DNA of 64,000 bases from Promicromonospora sp. MEB111 (GTDB taxonomy: Bacteria > Actinomycetota > Actinomycetes > Actinomycetales > Cellulomonadaceae). Shown piece after piece: positions 27,172 to 36,695 of this stretch. A program made the translations under genes and the position numbers. The notes below the pieces were generated by a model. It saw nothing but the letters and a program-made list of their open reading frames with translations. It was not told the origin of the DNA and searched no databases. The first letter of the stretch is position 1, and every line of letters begins with the position of its first letter. The DNA is taken from assembly GCF_030209445.1 (NCBI RefSeq), contig NZ_JARVSD010000014.1:310001-374000 (forward strand). Direction: 5' to 3'.

Positions 27172-28122
27172 GTGACTTCCTCTCGCGTAGCCGCGATCGA
27201 CTGCGGCACCAACTCGATCCGCCTGCTGGTCGCGGACGTCGACGCCGCCGGAAACCTCACGGAGCTCGACCGCCGCATGGAGGTGGTGCGGCTCGGCCAG
27301 GGTGTGGACCGCACCGGCGAGCTCGCGCCGGAGGCCCTCGCGCGGACCCTCGCGGCGACCCGTGCGTACGCGGCGGCGATCGACGCCGCCGGGGCGGAGC
27401 GGGTGCGGTTCGTGGCCACGTCGGCCACCCGGGACGCGCGTAACCGGGACGCGTTCTTCGACGGCGTCCGCGCCGCGCTCGGCGTCGACGTCGAGGTGAT
27501 CAGCGGCCACGAGGAGGCGCAGCTGTCGTTCACCGGCGCCACCGGCGCCGCCGCGGCGGCGCACGCCGGCCCCTTCCTCGTCGTCGACCTCGGCGGGGGC
27601 TCCACGGAGCTGGTGCTCGGCACGAGCGCGGTGGACGCGAGCGTCTCGATGGACATCGGCTCGGTGCGGATGACCGAACGGCACCTGCACGGCGATCCGC
27701 CGTCCGCGGCCGAGATCGAGGCCGCCCGCGCCGACGTCCGGGCCCACCTGGACGACGCCGCGCGCGTGGTCCCGCTCGGGAAGACCACCACCCTGGTGGG
27801 GCTGGCAGGCTCGATCACCACCGTCACGGCGCACGCCCTGGGCCTGACCGAGTACCAGCGGGAGCGGGTGAACCAGGCGGAGCTGCCGGTCGAGACTGTG
27901 CTGGCGTCGTGCGCGGCGCTGCTGGCGGCACCGCGCGCCGAGCGGACGGCGATGGGCTTCCTGCACCCGGGCCGCGTCGACGTGATCGCGGCGGGGGCGC
28001 TCGTGTGGTCCGAGGTGATCCAGCGCGTCGTGGCCGACGTCCGGACCGCGGGCGGGTCGCTGACCCACGTGGTGACCAGCGAGCACGACATCCTGGACGG
28101 GATCGCGCTGGCGATGGCCTGA
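27172..28122 (+). CDS. ppx: Exopolyphosphatase / guanosine pentaphosphate phosphohydrolase family
   Basis: A 316-residue Ppx/GppA protein of the ASKHA fold that hydrolyses inorganic polyphosphate or pppGpp. The GTG at 27172 gives the usual start VAAIDCGTNSIRLLVAD with the phosphate-1 motif. VVDLGGGSTELVLG is the phosphate-2 motif and GLAGSITTVTA the adenosine-side motif. It is shorter than the E. coli enzyme because it lacks the C-terminal HD region, as is usual for actinobacterial Ppx1/2. An upstream in-frame ATG at 27106 is rejected since it adds residues unlike the family. Confidence 0.93.
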   Translation: MTSSRVAAIDCGTNSIRLLVADVDAAGNLTELDRRMEVVRLGQGVDRTGELAPEALARTLAATRAYAAAIDAAGAERVRFVATSATRDARNRDAFFDGVRAALGVDVEVISGHEEAQLSFTGATGAAAAAHAGPFLVVDLGGGSTELVLGTSAVDASVSMDIGSVRMTERHLHGDPPSAAEIEAARADVRAHLDDAARVVPLGKTTTLVGLAGSITTVTAHALGLTEYQRERVNQAELPVETVLASCAALLAAPRAERTAMGFLHPGRVDVIAAGALVWSEVIQRVVADVRTAGGSLTHVVTSEHDILDGIALAMA

Positions 28123-28274
28123 TCTCCCGACATTCCGCACCGGCGGATTTCCCTCGGTCGGGAACTCCCGTCCCAGGTGGTCCGTTGACCGGGCACGATA
28201 CGCAGCGAAGCGGCGTGGTGGGCGTCACGCACCCGCCGCTCTTTGCCATGTGAAGAAACACGCTTAGGGCGCGG

Positions 28275-28288
28275 TACCCTGGGAATCA
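28275..28288 (+). promoter_or_regulatory. Possible -10 element of a leaderless ndh transcript
   Basis: TACCCT at 28275-28280 ends seven bases before the ndh ATG, and no ribosome binding site is visible between them. This spacing would start transcription at or next to the A of the ATG, a common arrangement in actinobacteria. No good -35 hexamer is visible. Confidence 0.35.
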
Positions 28289-29742
28289 TGCCTCAGAACG
28301 ACCTGACCTCGGTCAGCCATGCTTCCGACCCGGTGACGCCGCGCGCGCGGAAGGTGCCGCGCATCGTGGTGCTCGGCGGCGGGTCCGTCGGCCTCTACGT
28401 GGCGCGCCGCCTGCGAAAGAAGCTGAAGAAGCGGGAGGCGGCCATCGTCGTCGTCGACCCGCGCCCGTACATGACGTACGCACCCTTCCTGCCCGAGGCG
28501 GGTGCGGGCTCCATCGACGCCCGCGACGTCGTCGCGCCGCACCGGAAGGCCCTCAAGGGCATCGACGTGCTCCAGGGCAAGGTCACCACGATCGAGCACG
28601 GGCGCAAGGCCGTGAAGATCCAGCCCGAGGAGGGCGACGAGTACGAGGTGACCTACGACCAGCTGGTCGTCGGCCTCGGCTCGGTCTCCCGCACGCTGCC
28701 CATCCCGGGTCTCGCGGAGGCCGCGATCGGGTTCAAGAACGTGGAAGAGGCCATCGCGGTCCGCAACCACGTCATCAACCGCATGGACGTCGCGTCCTCG
28801 ACGTGGGACGCCGACCTGCGCAAGCGCATGCTCACGTTCACGTTCGTGGGCGGCGGGTTCGCCGGCATCGAGGCGCTCGCCGAGATCGAGGACATGGCGC
28901 GCTACGCGACGCGGCAGTACAACACCATCGAGCCGTCCGACCTGCGGTTCGTCATGATCGAGGGTGCCGGGCGCATCCTGCCCGAGGTCACGGAGCCGAT
29001 GGGCGAGTACGCCCTCGCCGAGCTGAAGAAGCGCGGCATCGAGTTCCACCTCAACACGTTCCTCTCGTCCTGCGTGGACGGGCACGTCGTGACCTCGACC
29101 GGCGTCGAGTTCGACACCGAGACCATCGTGTGGACCGCGGGCGTCAAGGCGAACCCGGTCATCAAGGAGGCCTCGGACCTCCCGTTCGACAAGCTGGGCC
29201 GCGTCATCGTGCTCCCCACGCTGCAGGTCGCCACGGAGGACGGCGAGATCGTGGACGGCGCCTGGGCCGCGGGCGACTGCGCCGCCGTGCCGGACGTGCT
29301 CAACCCGGGCAAGTTCTGCCCGCCGAACGCGCAGCACGCGATCCGCGAGGCCGTGCGCCTGGCCGACAACATCGTGGCGCTCTACAAGGACAAGCCCGCC
29401 GTCGAGTACAACCACAAGAACCTCGGTGTGGTCGCGTCGCTGGGCCTCTACAAGGGTGTCGCCGAGCTGTTCGGCTTCATCAAGCTGCGCGGGTTCCTCG
29501 CCTGGGTCGCGCACCGCGGCTACCACGTCATGGCGATGCCGACCGGCAACCGCAAGGCGCGCATCCTGGTCGGCTGGATCGGCCAGTTCCTGATGGGCCG
29601 CGAGCTCGTCTCGCTCGGTTCGCTGCACGACCCGCGGCAGGAGTTCCGCAACGCGTCGGTGCCGCCGAAGCCCGTGGGCGAGAAGGTCGAGCAGACGGCC
29701 GAGTCGTCCGCCGCGCGCGCGGAGTCGGGCTCGAAGGCCTGA
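28288..29742 (+). CDS. ndh: Type II NADH dehydrogenase
   Basis: A 484-residue single-subunit, non-proton-pumping NADH:quinone oxidoreductase attached to the inner face of the membrane. The FAD motif is VVLGGGSVGLYVARR and the NAD motif TFVGGGFAGIEALAE. AAGDCAAVP binds the FAD tail, and NAQHAIREA with the amphipathic KLRGFLAW region near residue 400 fits quinone and membrane contact. The ATG at 28288 is the first in frame to give the family N-terminus; 16 extra upstream residues are dismissed. It is monocistronic, with its own probable promoter and a large palindrome after it. Confidence 0.93.
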   Translation: MPQNDLTSVSHASDPVTPRARKVPRIVVLGGGSVGLYVARRLRKKLKKREAAIVVVDPRPYMTYAPFLPEAGAGSIDARDVVAPHRKALKGIDVLQGKVTTIEHGRKAVKIQPEEGDEYEVTYDQLVVGLGSVSRTLPIPGLAEAAIGFKNVEEAIAVRNHVINRMDVASSTWDADLRKRMLTFTFVGGGFAGIEALAEIEDMARYATRQYNTIEPSDLRFVMIEGAGRILPEVTEPMGEYALAELKKRGIEFHLNTFLSSCVDGHVVTSTGVEFDTETIVWTAGVKANPVIKEASDLPFDKLGRVIVLPTLQVATEDGEIVDGAWAAGDCAAVPDVLNPGKFCPPNAQHAIREAVRLADNIVALYKDKPAVEYNHKNLGVVASLGLYKGVAELFGFIKLRGFLAWVAHRGYHVMAMPTGNRKARILVGWIGQFLMGRELVSLGSLHDPRQEFRNASVPPKPVGEKVEQTAESSAARAESGSKA

Positions 29743-29770
29743 AGACCCCGCACCCAGGGCAGGCACCGAG

Positions 29771-29882
29771 CCCCCGGCTCCGGGCCGTCGGAAGCTCCCG
29801 TCGAGCTGTCAGACGCACAGGTCACTTCGGTGACCTGCACGTCTGACAGGTCCGCGAGGTTCTGACAGGTCGGAGCCGGGGG
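29771..29882. terminator. Nested palindrome after ndh (GTCAGAC family)
   Basis: Outer arms CCCCCGGCTCCG (29771-29782) and CGGAGCCGGGGG (29871-29882) pair perfectly. Inside is a 20-bp stem (29806-29825 and 29830-29849, two mismatches) closed by a TTCG tetraloop. It shares GAGCTGTCAGAC and the following words with the element after eno. Probably the ndh terminator. Confidence 0.75.
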
Positions 29883-29920
29883 CTCCGTCGTCGGGTGCCG
29901 CTCGGTAGTCTCTGGGGTGC

Positions 29921-29994
29921 GCCCCCATAGCCCAACTGGCAGAGGCAGCCGGCTTAAACCCGGCCCAGTCCCGGTTCGAACCCGGGTGGGGGCA
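29921..29994 (+). tRNA. tRNA with anticodon UAA (Leu by code) but a short variable loop
   Basis: All four helices fold: acceptor GCCCCCA/TGGGGGC with discriminator A at 29994, a three-base-pair D stem with a GG-containing loop, anticodon stem GCCGG/CCGGC around CTTAAAC, and T stem CCCGG/CCGGG around TTCGAAC. The anticodon is TAA at 29955-29957, which reads UUA. The variable region is only five bases (CCAGT). Normal leucine tRNAs have a long variable arm, so this is a class I molecule with a leucine anticodon. The D loop (AACTGGCAGA) and A73 do look leucine-like. CCA is not encoded. TAGTCT at 29906-29911 is a possible -10 element. Confidence 0.85.
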
Positions 29995-30027
29995 CGATGG
30001 CGGCCTCAGGAGGTGCCGGTGCTGGCC

Positions 30028-32277
<2,250 letters not shown>

Positions 32278-32432
32278 TGTCCTCTCCTGGTCGGTGGTCC
32301 CATGGTGCCAGGAGCCACTGACACGCACCCGGGTTCGGGGTCACGCCGTTACGCCAGCAGCAGACAGCGGAACGACCCGGCATGTCAGTGGGGTTGGGTA
32401 CCGTGACGGGTACCAACGGCGGGAGTGGGCAC

Positions 32433-32927
32433 ATGGCGATGATCTCGACAGCTACTGCGGGCCCCGCTGGGCCCGGTACCACCAGCGACGGCGCGCCGGG
32501 CGCGAGGTCCGGCACCCTGGAGCACACGCGCGAACCGCTGCTGCGCGACCTCGTGGGCGGCATCCTGCGGCGCGCGCGCCGGGAGCAGCGCCGCACCCTG
32601 GCCGACGTCGCCACGGACGCCCGGGTCTCGACCGCCTACCTCTCGGAGGTGGAACGGGGGCGCAAGGAGGCGTCCTCCGAGGTGCTCGCCGCGGTGTGCG
32701 AGGCGCTCGGCATGCGGCTCGTCGACCTGGTGGAGCGCGCGTGGGCCGATCTCGCGATCGCCCTCGCCGCGCAGGAGGAGGGCCGACGGATCCGCGTCCT
32801 GTCGTCCGCGGCCCGCCGTTCGGCCGGCTTCTCCTCCTCGCGGCACCCGTTGCAGGCCCCTCAGGCGGCGCCGGCCGGCAGCTCCGCCGTCGGGCGACGA
32901 GGGGACGCCGTGCTGCTGGCGGCGTGA
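32433..32927 (+). CDS. clgR: ClgR-family transcriptional regulator (XRE HTH)
   Basis: A 164-residue protein with a Cro/C1-type HTH (about 35-90: [36 protein letters not shown]). This is the pattern of ClgR, the actinobacterial activator of Clp protease and other proteolysis genes. The ATG at 32433 follows GGGAG; an upstream in-frame start at 32382 has no such site. The C-terminus ends VLLAA. ClgR and PopR of Streptomyces are themselves degraded by Clp through a terminal Ala-Ala, so this one is probably unstable. A clpP gene ends 21 bases away on the other strand. Confidence 0.85.
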   Translation: MAMISTATAGPAGPGTTSDGAPGARSGTLEHTREPLLRDLVGGILRRARREQRRTLADVATDARVSTAYLSEVERGRKEASSEVLAAVCEALGMRLVDLVERAWADLAIALAAQEEGRRIRVLSSAARRSAGFSSSRHPLQAPQAAPAGSSAVGRRGDAVLLAA

Positions 32928-32948
32928 GCCGCCGGAGACCGGGCGGCG

Positions 32949-33551
32949 TCAGAGCCCCGCGCGCCGCTTGCCACCCGGGCGCACGTCGTTGACCCGGTCC
33001 ACGACCTTGTCGATCATGCCGTAGGCCAGTGCCTGCTCCGCGGTGAACCAGCGGTCGCGCTCGGAGTCCGCCGCGATCGTCTCCACCGTCTGGCCGGTGT
33101 GCTCGGCCTGCAGCCGCGTCACGACGTCCTTGACGTGCCGGATGTTCTCGGCCTGGATCACCACGTCCGTCGTCGTGCCGCCCACCCCGCCCGCGGGCTG
33201 GTGCATCATGATCCGCGCGTGCGGCAGCGCGTACCGCTTGCCGGCCGTGCCGGCGGCGAGCAGGAACTGCCCCATGCTGCCCGCGAACCCGACGGCCACG
33301 GTGGAGACCGCGTTCGGCAGCAGCTTCATCGTGTCGTGGACGGCGAGGCCCGCGCTGATGGAGCCGCCGGGGGAGTTGATGTAGAGGCTGATGTCGGCGG
33401 CCGGGTCCTCCGCCGAGAGCAGCAGGAGCTGCGAGGTCACGCGGTTGGCGACGGCGTCGTCGATCTCGCTGCCGATCAGCACGATCCGCTGGTGCAGCAG
33501 CCGCGTGGCGAGATGGTCGTCGAGGGGCTGGGTCTGGATGGTCTCGGTCAT
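32949..33551 (-). CDS. clpP: ATP-dependent Clp protease proteolytic subunit (orphan copy)
   Basis: A 200-residue serine peptidase forming the heptameric chamber of the Clp protease. The catalytic triad is S92 (GFAGSMGQ), H117 (MMHQP) and D166 (SERDRW). Only one clpP is present, with no second clpP or clpX, although actinobacteria normally carry a clpP1-clpP2-clpX operon. This is therefore probably an extra paralogue. The start at 33551 is preceded by GGAGAC. It converges with clgR, leaving 21 bases between stop codons with no visible terminator. Confidence 0.93.
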   Translation of the reverse strand: MTETIQTQPLDDHLATRLLHQRIVLIGSEIDDAVANRVTSQLLLLSAEDPAADISLYINSPGGSISAGLAVHDTMKLLPNAVSTVAVGFAGSMGQFLLAAGTAGKRYALPHARIMMHQPAGGVGGTTTDVVIQAENIRHVKDVVTRLQAEHTGQTVETIAADSERDRWFTAEQALAYGMIDKVVDRVNDVRPGGKRRAGL

Positions 33552-33643
33552 GTCTCCACGATCGTCCGACCGGGGCCACCCGGACAGCCGTCTCTGCCCG
33601 CCGCAGATCTGCTCATGGCAGAGGCCCGACGAGTCGCGGCTGA

Positions 33644-34351
33644 TCAGAGCGGGTTGCCCGCCGGGTCGATCGTCGGGAACGCATCGAAGTGCACCTCGAA
33701 CGGGATGGCCCCGGGCACGTCCTCCTGCCCGCTGAGCGGGTCGATGTGCTCGGCCGTGAACTGCTCCCACGCCACCACGATCGCCCGCATCTGCTCGGGC
33801 GTGGCCCACTTGTTGGAGGCGAAGAACGTCGTCGTCCCGTCCCAGGCCTTCAGGGTCTCCTCGTCGGCCCCCTGCCCCGCGCGGACGAAGGCCATCACCC
33901 GTTCGTGGCGCAGGCGGAGGAACTCGATGTTGACGGCCTCGGCGGTCTGCCGGGCGGCGGGGGAGTCCTTGCCCAGCGTGGAGATGCTGAACCCGCCGGG
34001 GGTGCGTTCCCACCAGCGTTCCCGTGCGGTGCCCCTGCCCTCGACCTCACGGACGAGGCCGTGCTTGGCGAGCTGGCGCAGGTGGTAGCTCGTCGAGCCG
34101 CTGGACTCGCCGACGATCTCGCCGAGCTTGCTGGCGGTGAGCGGACCGTGGCTCGGCAGCAGGTCGAGGATGCGGATGCGGAGCGGGTGCGAGAGGGCGC
34201 GCAGCGCCGCCGGGCCCAGCTCCGCCGGTGGGCCGGCGGCCTCGGGCGTCGGGGCGGAGCCGGCAGCGGAGGAGCCGGCTGCGGGTGACGCCGGGGAAGC
34301 ACCGCCCCGGTCCGCCTCGTGCCCCGGGGAGTCCTCACGCGCAGTCGCCAT
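33644..34351 (-). CDS. ArsR-like winged-helix transcriptional regulator
   Basis: A 235-residue regulator. Residues about 1-45 are a low-complexity Ala/Ser/Pro/Gly linker. A winged helix follows (about 50-115) with ALSHPLRIRILDLL, TASKLGEIVGESSGSTSYHLRQLAKHGLV and the wing GRGTARERWW. The C-terminal half (about 120-235) is predicted helical, common in HTH_20 family proteins of actinobacteria, and its ligand is unknown. An in-frame ATG six codons upstream (34369) is possible. It is 30 bases downstream of a 70-residue protein gene and is likely cotranscribed with it. Confidence 0.82.
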   Translation of the reverse strand: MATAREDSPGHEADRGGASPASPAAGSSAAGSAPTPEAAGPPAELGPAALRALSHPLRIRILDLLPSHGPLTASKLGEIVGESSGSTSYHLRQLAKHGLVREVEGRGTARERWWERTPGGFSISTLGKDSPAARQTAEAVNIEFLRLRHERVMAFVRAGQGADEETLKAWDGTTTFFASNKWATPEQMRAIVVAWEQFTAEHIDPLSGQEDVPGAIPFEVHFDAFPTIDPAGNPL

Positions 34352-34381
34352 AGGCAGGACGTTACCCACTGCGTGCCGAGT

Positions 34382-34594
34382 TCAGCGCAGCGCGAGCGGG
34401 TGGCGCGCCGCCGCGTTGTCACGGGCGCGCTCGGCCTGGGCCCGCTGGCGGGCGACGCGCTCGGCCTCCCTGCGCTGCGCCTCGCGGGCGATGGCGGGGG
34501 CTTCGGGACGGCGGCCCGGGGTCGCCGTCGCGAGCGTACGCGGTGCGAGGAGGTGGCGGACCTGCGGGAGGGCGGTGGGGGCGAAGGTGCTCAT
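34382..34594 (-). CDS. Small basic protein of unknown function (70 residues)
   Basis: A 70-residue reading frame with its own signals: AGGAG nine bases before the ATG and a good promoter at 34637-34665. The N-terminal half is rich in Thr, Ala and Pro. The C-terminal half (AREAQRREAERVARQRAQAERARD) is probably one charged, arginine-rich helix. I do not recognise a family. It sits directly upstream of the ArsR-like regulator in the same direction, so it may be cotranscribed with it. Its product could bind nucleic acid or another protein; no function is claimed. Confidence 0.6.
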   Translation of the reverse strand: MSTFAPTALPQVRHLLAPRTLATATPGRRPEAPAIAREAQRREAERVARQRAQAERARDNAAARHPLALR

Positions 34595-34636
34595 CGTGGC
34601 TGCTCCTGGCTCGGTGTGGGGTAGCTCGTGCGACCC

Positions 34637-34665
34637 ACCCTACGCATGCCAACACACCTTTGCAA
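34637..34665 (-). promoter_or_regulatory. Promoter of the 70-residue protein gene, with repeated TTGCAA boxes
   Basis: On the minus strand TTGCAA (34665-34660) and TAGGGT (34642-34637) are separated by 17 bases, as in a sigma-70-type promoter, placing the start near 34630. A second TTGCAA lies at 34674-34679 and a TTCTTTGG variant at 34684-34691. These repeated CTTTGCAA words could be a binding site for one of the adjacent regulators. Confidence 0.55.
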
Positions 34666-34701
34666 GGCTTTCTTTGCAACCAGTTCTTTGGAAGTGGTGC
34701 C

Positions 34702-35193
34702 TCACTCCTCCGGGTCGCGCCGGAACGCGTCCAGGTCGTGGTTCAGGCGCTCCAGCAGCTCGGCGAGCAGGGACCGCTCGAAGGGGGACCAGTCGGTGAG
34801 GATCTGGTCGTACATCGCGCTGCGCCGGGCGCGCTCGCGCTCCAGCTGGGCCTTGCCGGACTCCGTCGCCTCCACCCGGACCGCCCGCCCGTCGAGCGGG
34901 TCACGGCTGCGCCGCGCGAACCCGGCCTTCTCCAGGCTGACCACCTGGCGGGTCACGGTCGAGGCGTCGAGTCCCTGGCGTGCGGCGAGCGCGTTGATGC
35001 CGAGCGGGCCCTCGGCGCTGAGGACCTGGAGCAGCAGGTAGCCCGACCGTTCCAGCGTGGGGGTGTGGCCGGCGCGGACGGCGCCCGTGCGCTCCGCCCG
35101 GCGCAGCAGGAGTGCGAGCTGGAGCTCGACGCGCGACAGCGGGGCCTCGCCGGGGTGGTCGTCGCCGGCGTTCTCTTCCGTCTCCTTCGACAT
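34702..35193 (-). CDS. MarR-family transcriptional regulator
   Basis: A 163-residue regulator: dimerisation helices at both ends and a central winged helix (about 60-125) with INALAARQGLDASTVTRQVVSLEKAGFARR, DPLDGRAVRV wing containing the family's conserved Asp-x-Arg. MarR proteins usually repress a neighbouring transporter gene and are released by a small ligand. The divergent gene encodes an MFS transporter, and a palindrome lies between them, which supports this pairing. Confidence 0.9.
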   Translation of the reverse strand: MSKETEENAGDDHPGEAPLSRVELQLALLLRRAERTGAVRAGHTPTLERSGYLLLQVLSAEGPLGINALAARQGLDASTVTRQVVSLEKAGFARRSRDPLDGRAVRVEATESGKAQLERERARRSAMYDQILTDWSPFERSLLAELLERLNHDLDAFRRDPEE

Positions 35194-35204
35194 AGGTGTA
35201 GCCT

Positions 35205-35220
35205 ACAGGCATATACCTGT
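35205..35220. promoter_or_regulatory. MarR-type operator between the divergent regulator and MFS genes
   Basis: ACAGGCATATACCTGT is a 16-base palindrome with a single mismatched pair, placed 11 bases from the marR-like start. A poorer half copy (TACAGATAAATCCTG) follows at 35224-35238. Size and symmetry fit MarR binding. Confidence 0.65.
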
Positions 35221-35249
35221 GTGATACAGATAAATCCTGAGGAGGCCGC

Positions 35250-36485
35250 GTGGCCAGCGCGCGCAACGAACCGAACAAGACAGCCATCTACGCCACCGCG
35301 CTCACCGCGTTCTTCGCGATCGCCGGCATCGCCGTCGTCGACCCGATCCTGCCCGTCATCGGTGCGGAGATCGGCGCCACCACCTGGGAGATCGAGCTCC
35401 TGTTCACCGCGTACATCGCGGTCATGGCCATCGGCATGATCCCCGCCGTGATGGCCACGGGGAAGTTCGGGTACAAGAAGATCCTGGCGACCGGCGTCAC
35501 GCTCGTCGCCATCGCCGCCGTGCTGGCCGCGCTGAGCGGAAACATCGTCCAGCTCGCGGTGCTCCGCGGCGTGTGGGGCCTCGGCAACGCGATGTTCTTC
35601 GCCACCGCCATGGTGCTGCTCGTCGCCCTCGCCAAGGACCGCGAGTGGGTGGTCGGCCTGTTCGAGACCTGCGTGGGGCTCGGCTTCGCCGTCGGGCCGC
35701 TGATCGGCGGGCTGCTCGGGCACATCAGCTGGCGGGTGCCGTTCTTCGTCTGCGGCCTGCTCATGGTCGTCGCCCTGCTGGTCTCCGCCACCCGGCTCAA
35801 GGACCCGGCCGAGAAGCCCGCGCCGCTCAAGCTCGGACAGGTCTTCGGCCTGTTCCGCAAGCCGGGCTTCCTGGCACTCGCGGTCGTGACGGCCGCCTAC
35901 AACTTCGTGTTCTTCGTGGTGCTCGGCTACGTGCCGGTGTTCCTCGGCCTCGACGTCGTGCCGCTCGGCCTGGTGTTCACCGCCTGGGGCATCGGCGTGG
36001 CCGTCGGCATCCTCGCTGTGGGCCACAGGCTCGCGCACCGGATCGGGTTCGTGCAGACGCTCGGCGTCGCCGTCGCGGGCGTGCTGGTGTGCGTGGCGCT
36101 GCTCGCGATCGGCGTCGGCACGGCGGGCTCCATCGTCGTGACCATCGTGGCCGGTGTGTTCATGGGTATCGCCAACGCGAACCTCACCGACCTGTCGCTC
36201 GCGCTCGGCGACCCGGACCGCCGCGTCACGACCGGCGCGTTCAACCTCGTCCGCTGGGGCTTCGCGGCTCCCGCCCCGGTCGTGGCCGGCCTGCTCGCCG
36301 AGGGCGTCAGCCCCGCGTCGCCGTTCTGGGTGGCGTCGGCGGTGCTGTTCGTCGGCGTGGTCGTCTTCCTGGTGACGGCGCACCTCATGGCCCGGCCGAT
36401 CGGGGAGCGCGTGCTCTGGCAGCGCTGGAACAGGGCGGCCAAGGTGGCCGAGCACACGCCCGAGGAGGCCATGTCCGAGCTGTGA
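35250..36485 (+). CDS. MFS drug/metabolite exporter (DHA1 type)
   Basis: A 411-residue integral membrane protein with twelve predicted helices. The GTG start has GAGGAGG five bases upstream. Motif A-like ATGKFGYKKIL follows helix 2, and the helix 4-5 region has VGLFETCVGLGFAVGPLIGGLLG, a motif C pattern of proton-driven exporters. The cytoplasmic tail (WNRAAKVAEHTPEE) is short. It is divergent from a MarR-family regulator and is probably induced by its substrate, which cannot be inferred. A hairpin terminator follows. Confidence 0.9.
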   Translation: MASARNEPNKTAIYATALTAFFAIAGIAVVDPILPVIGAEIGATTWEIELLFTAYIAVMAIGMIPAVMATGKFGYKKILATGVTLVAIAAVLAALSGNIVQLAVLRGVWGLGNAMFFATAMVLLVALAKDREWVVGLFETCVGLGFAVGPLIGGLLGHISWRVPFFVCGLLMVVALLVSATRLKDPAEKPAPLKLGQVFGLFRKPGFLALAVVTAAYNFVFFVVLGYVPVFLGLDVVPLGLVFTAWGIGVAVGILAVGHRLAHRIGFVQTLGVAVAGVLVCVALLAIGVGTAGSIVVTIVAGVFMGIANANLTDLSLALGDPDRRVTTGAFNLVRWGFAAPAPVVAGLLAEGVSPASPFWVASAVLFVGVVVFLVTAHLMARPIGERVLWQRWNRAAKVAEHTPEEAMSEL

Positions 36486-36492
36486 CGTGGAG

Positions 36493-36521
36493 CCCTGACC
36501 CGTCGTGCGGACGGGCCAGGG
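36493..36521 (+). terminator. Terminator of the MFS gene
   Basis: CCCTGACCCGT (36493-36503) pairs with ACGGGCCAGGG (36511-36521) with one mismatch around a seven-base loop, eight bases beyond the stop codon. Confidence 0.7.
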
Positions 36522-36569
36522 CACGCGGTACGGGACGGAATTCGAGCGCCTGTCAATGTCCCCGACGGC

Positions 36570-36600
36570 TTGCAGGCGGTGTGGCGTACTGCCCTACTCT
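36570..36600 (+). promoter_or_regulatory. Probable promoter of the RND exporter gene
   Basis: TTGCAG (36570-36575) and TACTCT (36595-36600) with a 19-base spacer fit a vegetative promoter. The 5' leader would be about 90 bases long. Confidence 0.5.
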
Positions 36601-36695
36601 GTGACTTCGGTCTGATTTCACCCCGTTGGTCCCGCCAGATCACGACGGCGGCGTCGCGCCGTACGCCCGATCCTCGCCCGCACCGTGGAGTCCTC

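Noticed and set aside
25548-28289. A 913-codon minus-strand frame across ftsB, DUF501 and ppx
   Set aside because: It runs antisense through three conserved genes and encodes no recognisable domain.
29921-29994. Ordinary class II tRNA-Leu
   Set aside because: Only five bases lie between the anticodon and T stems, so there is no room for a long variable arm.
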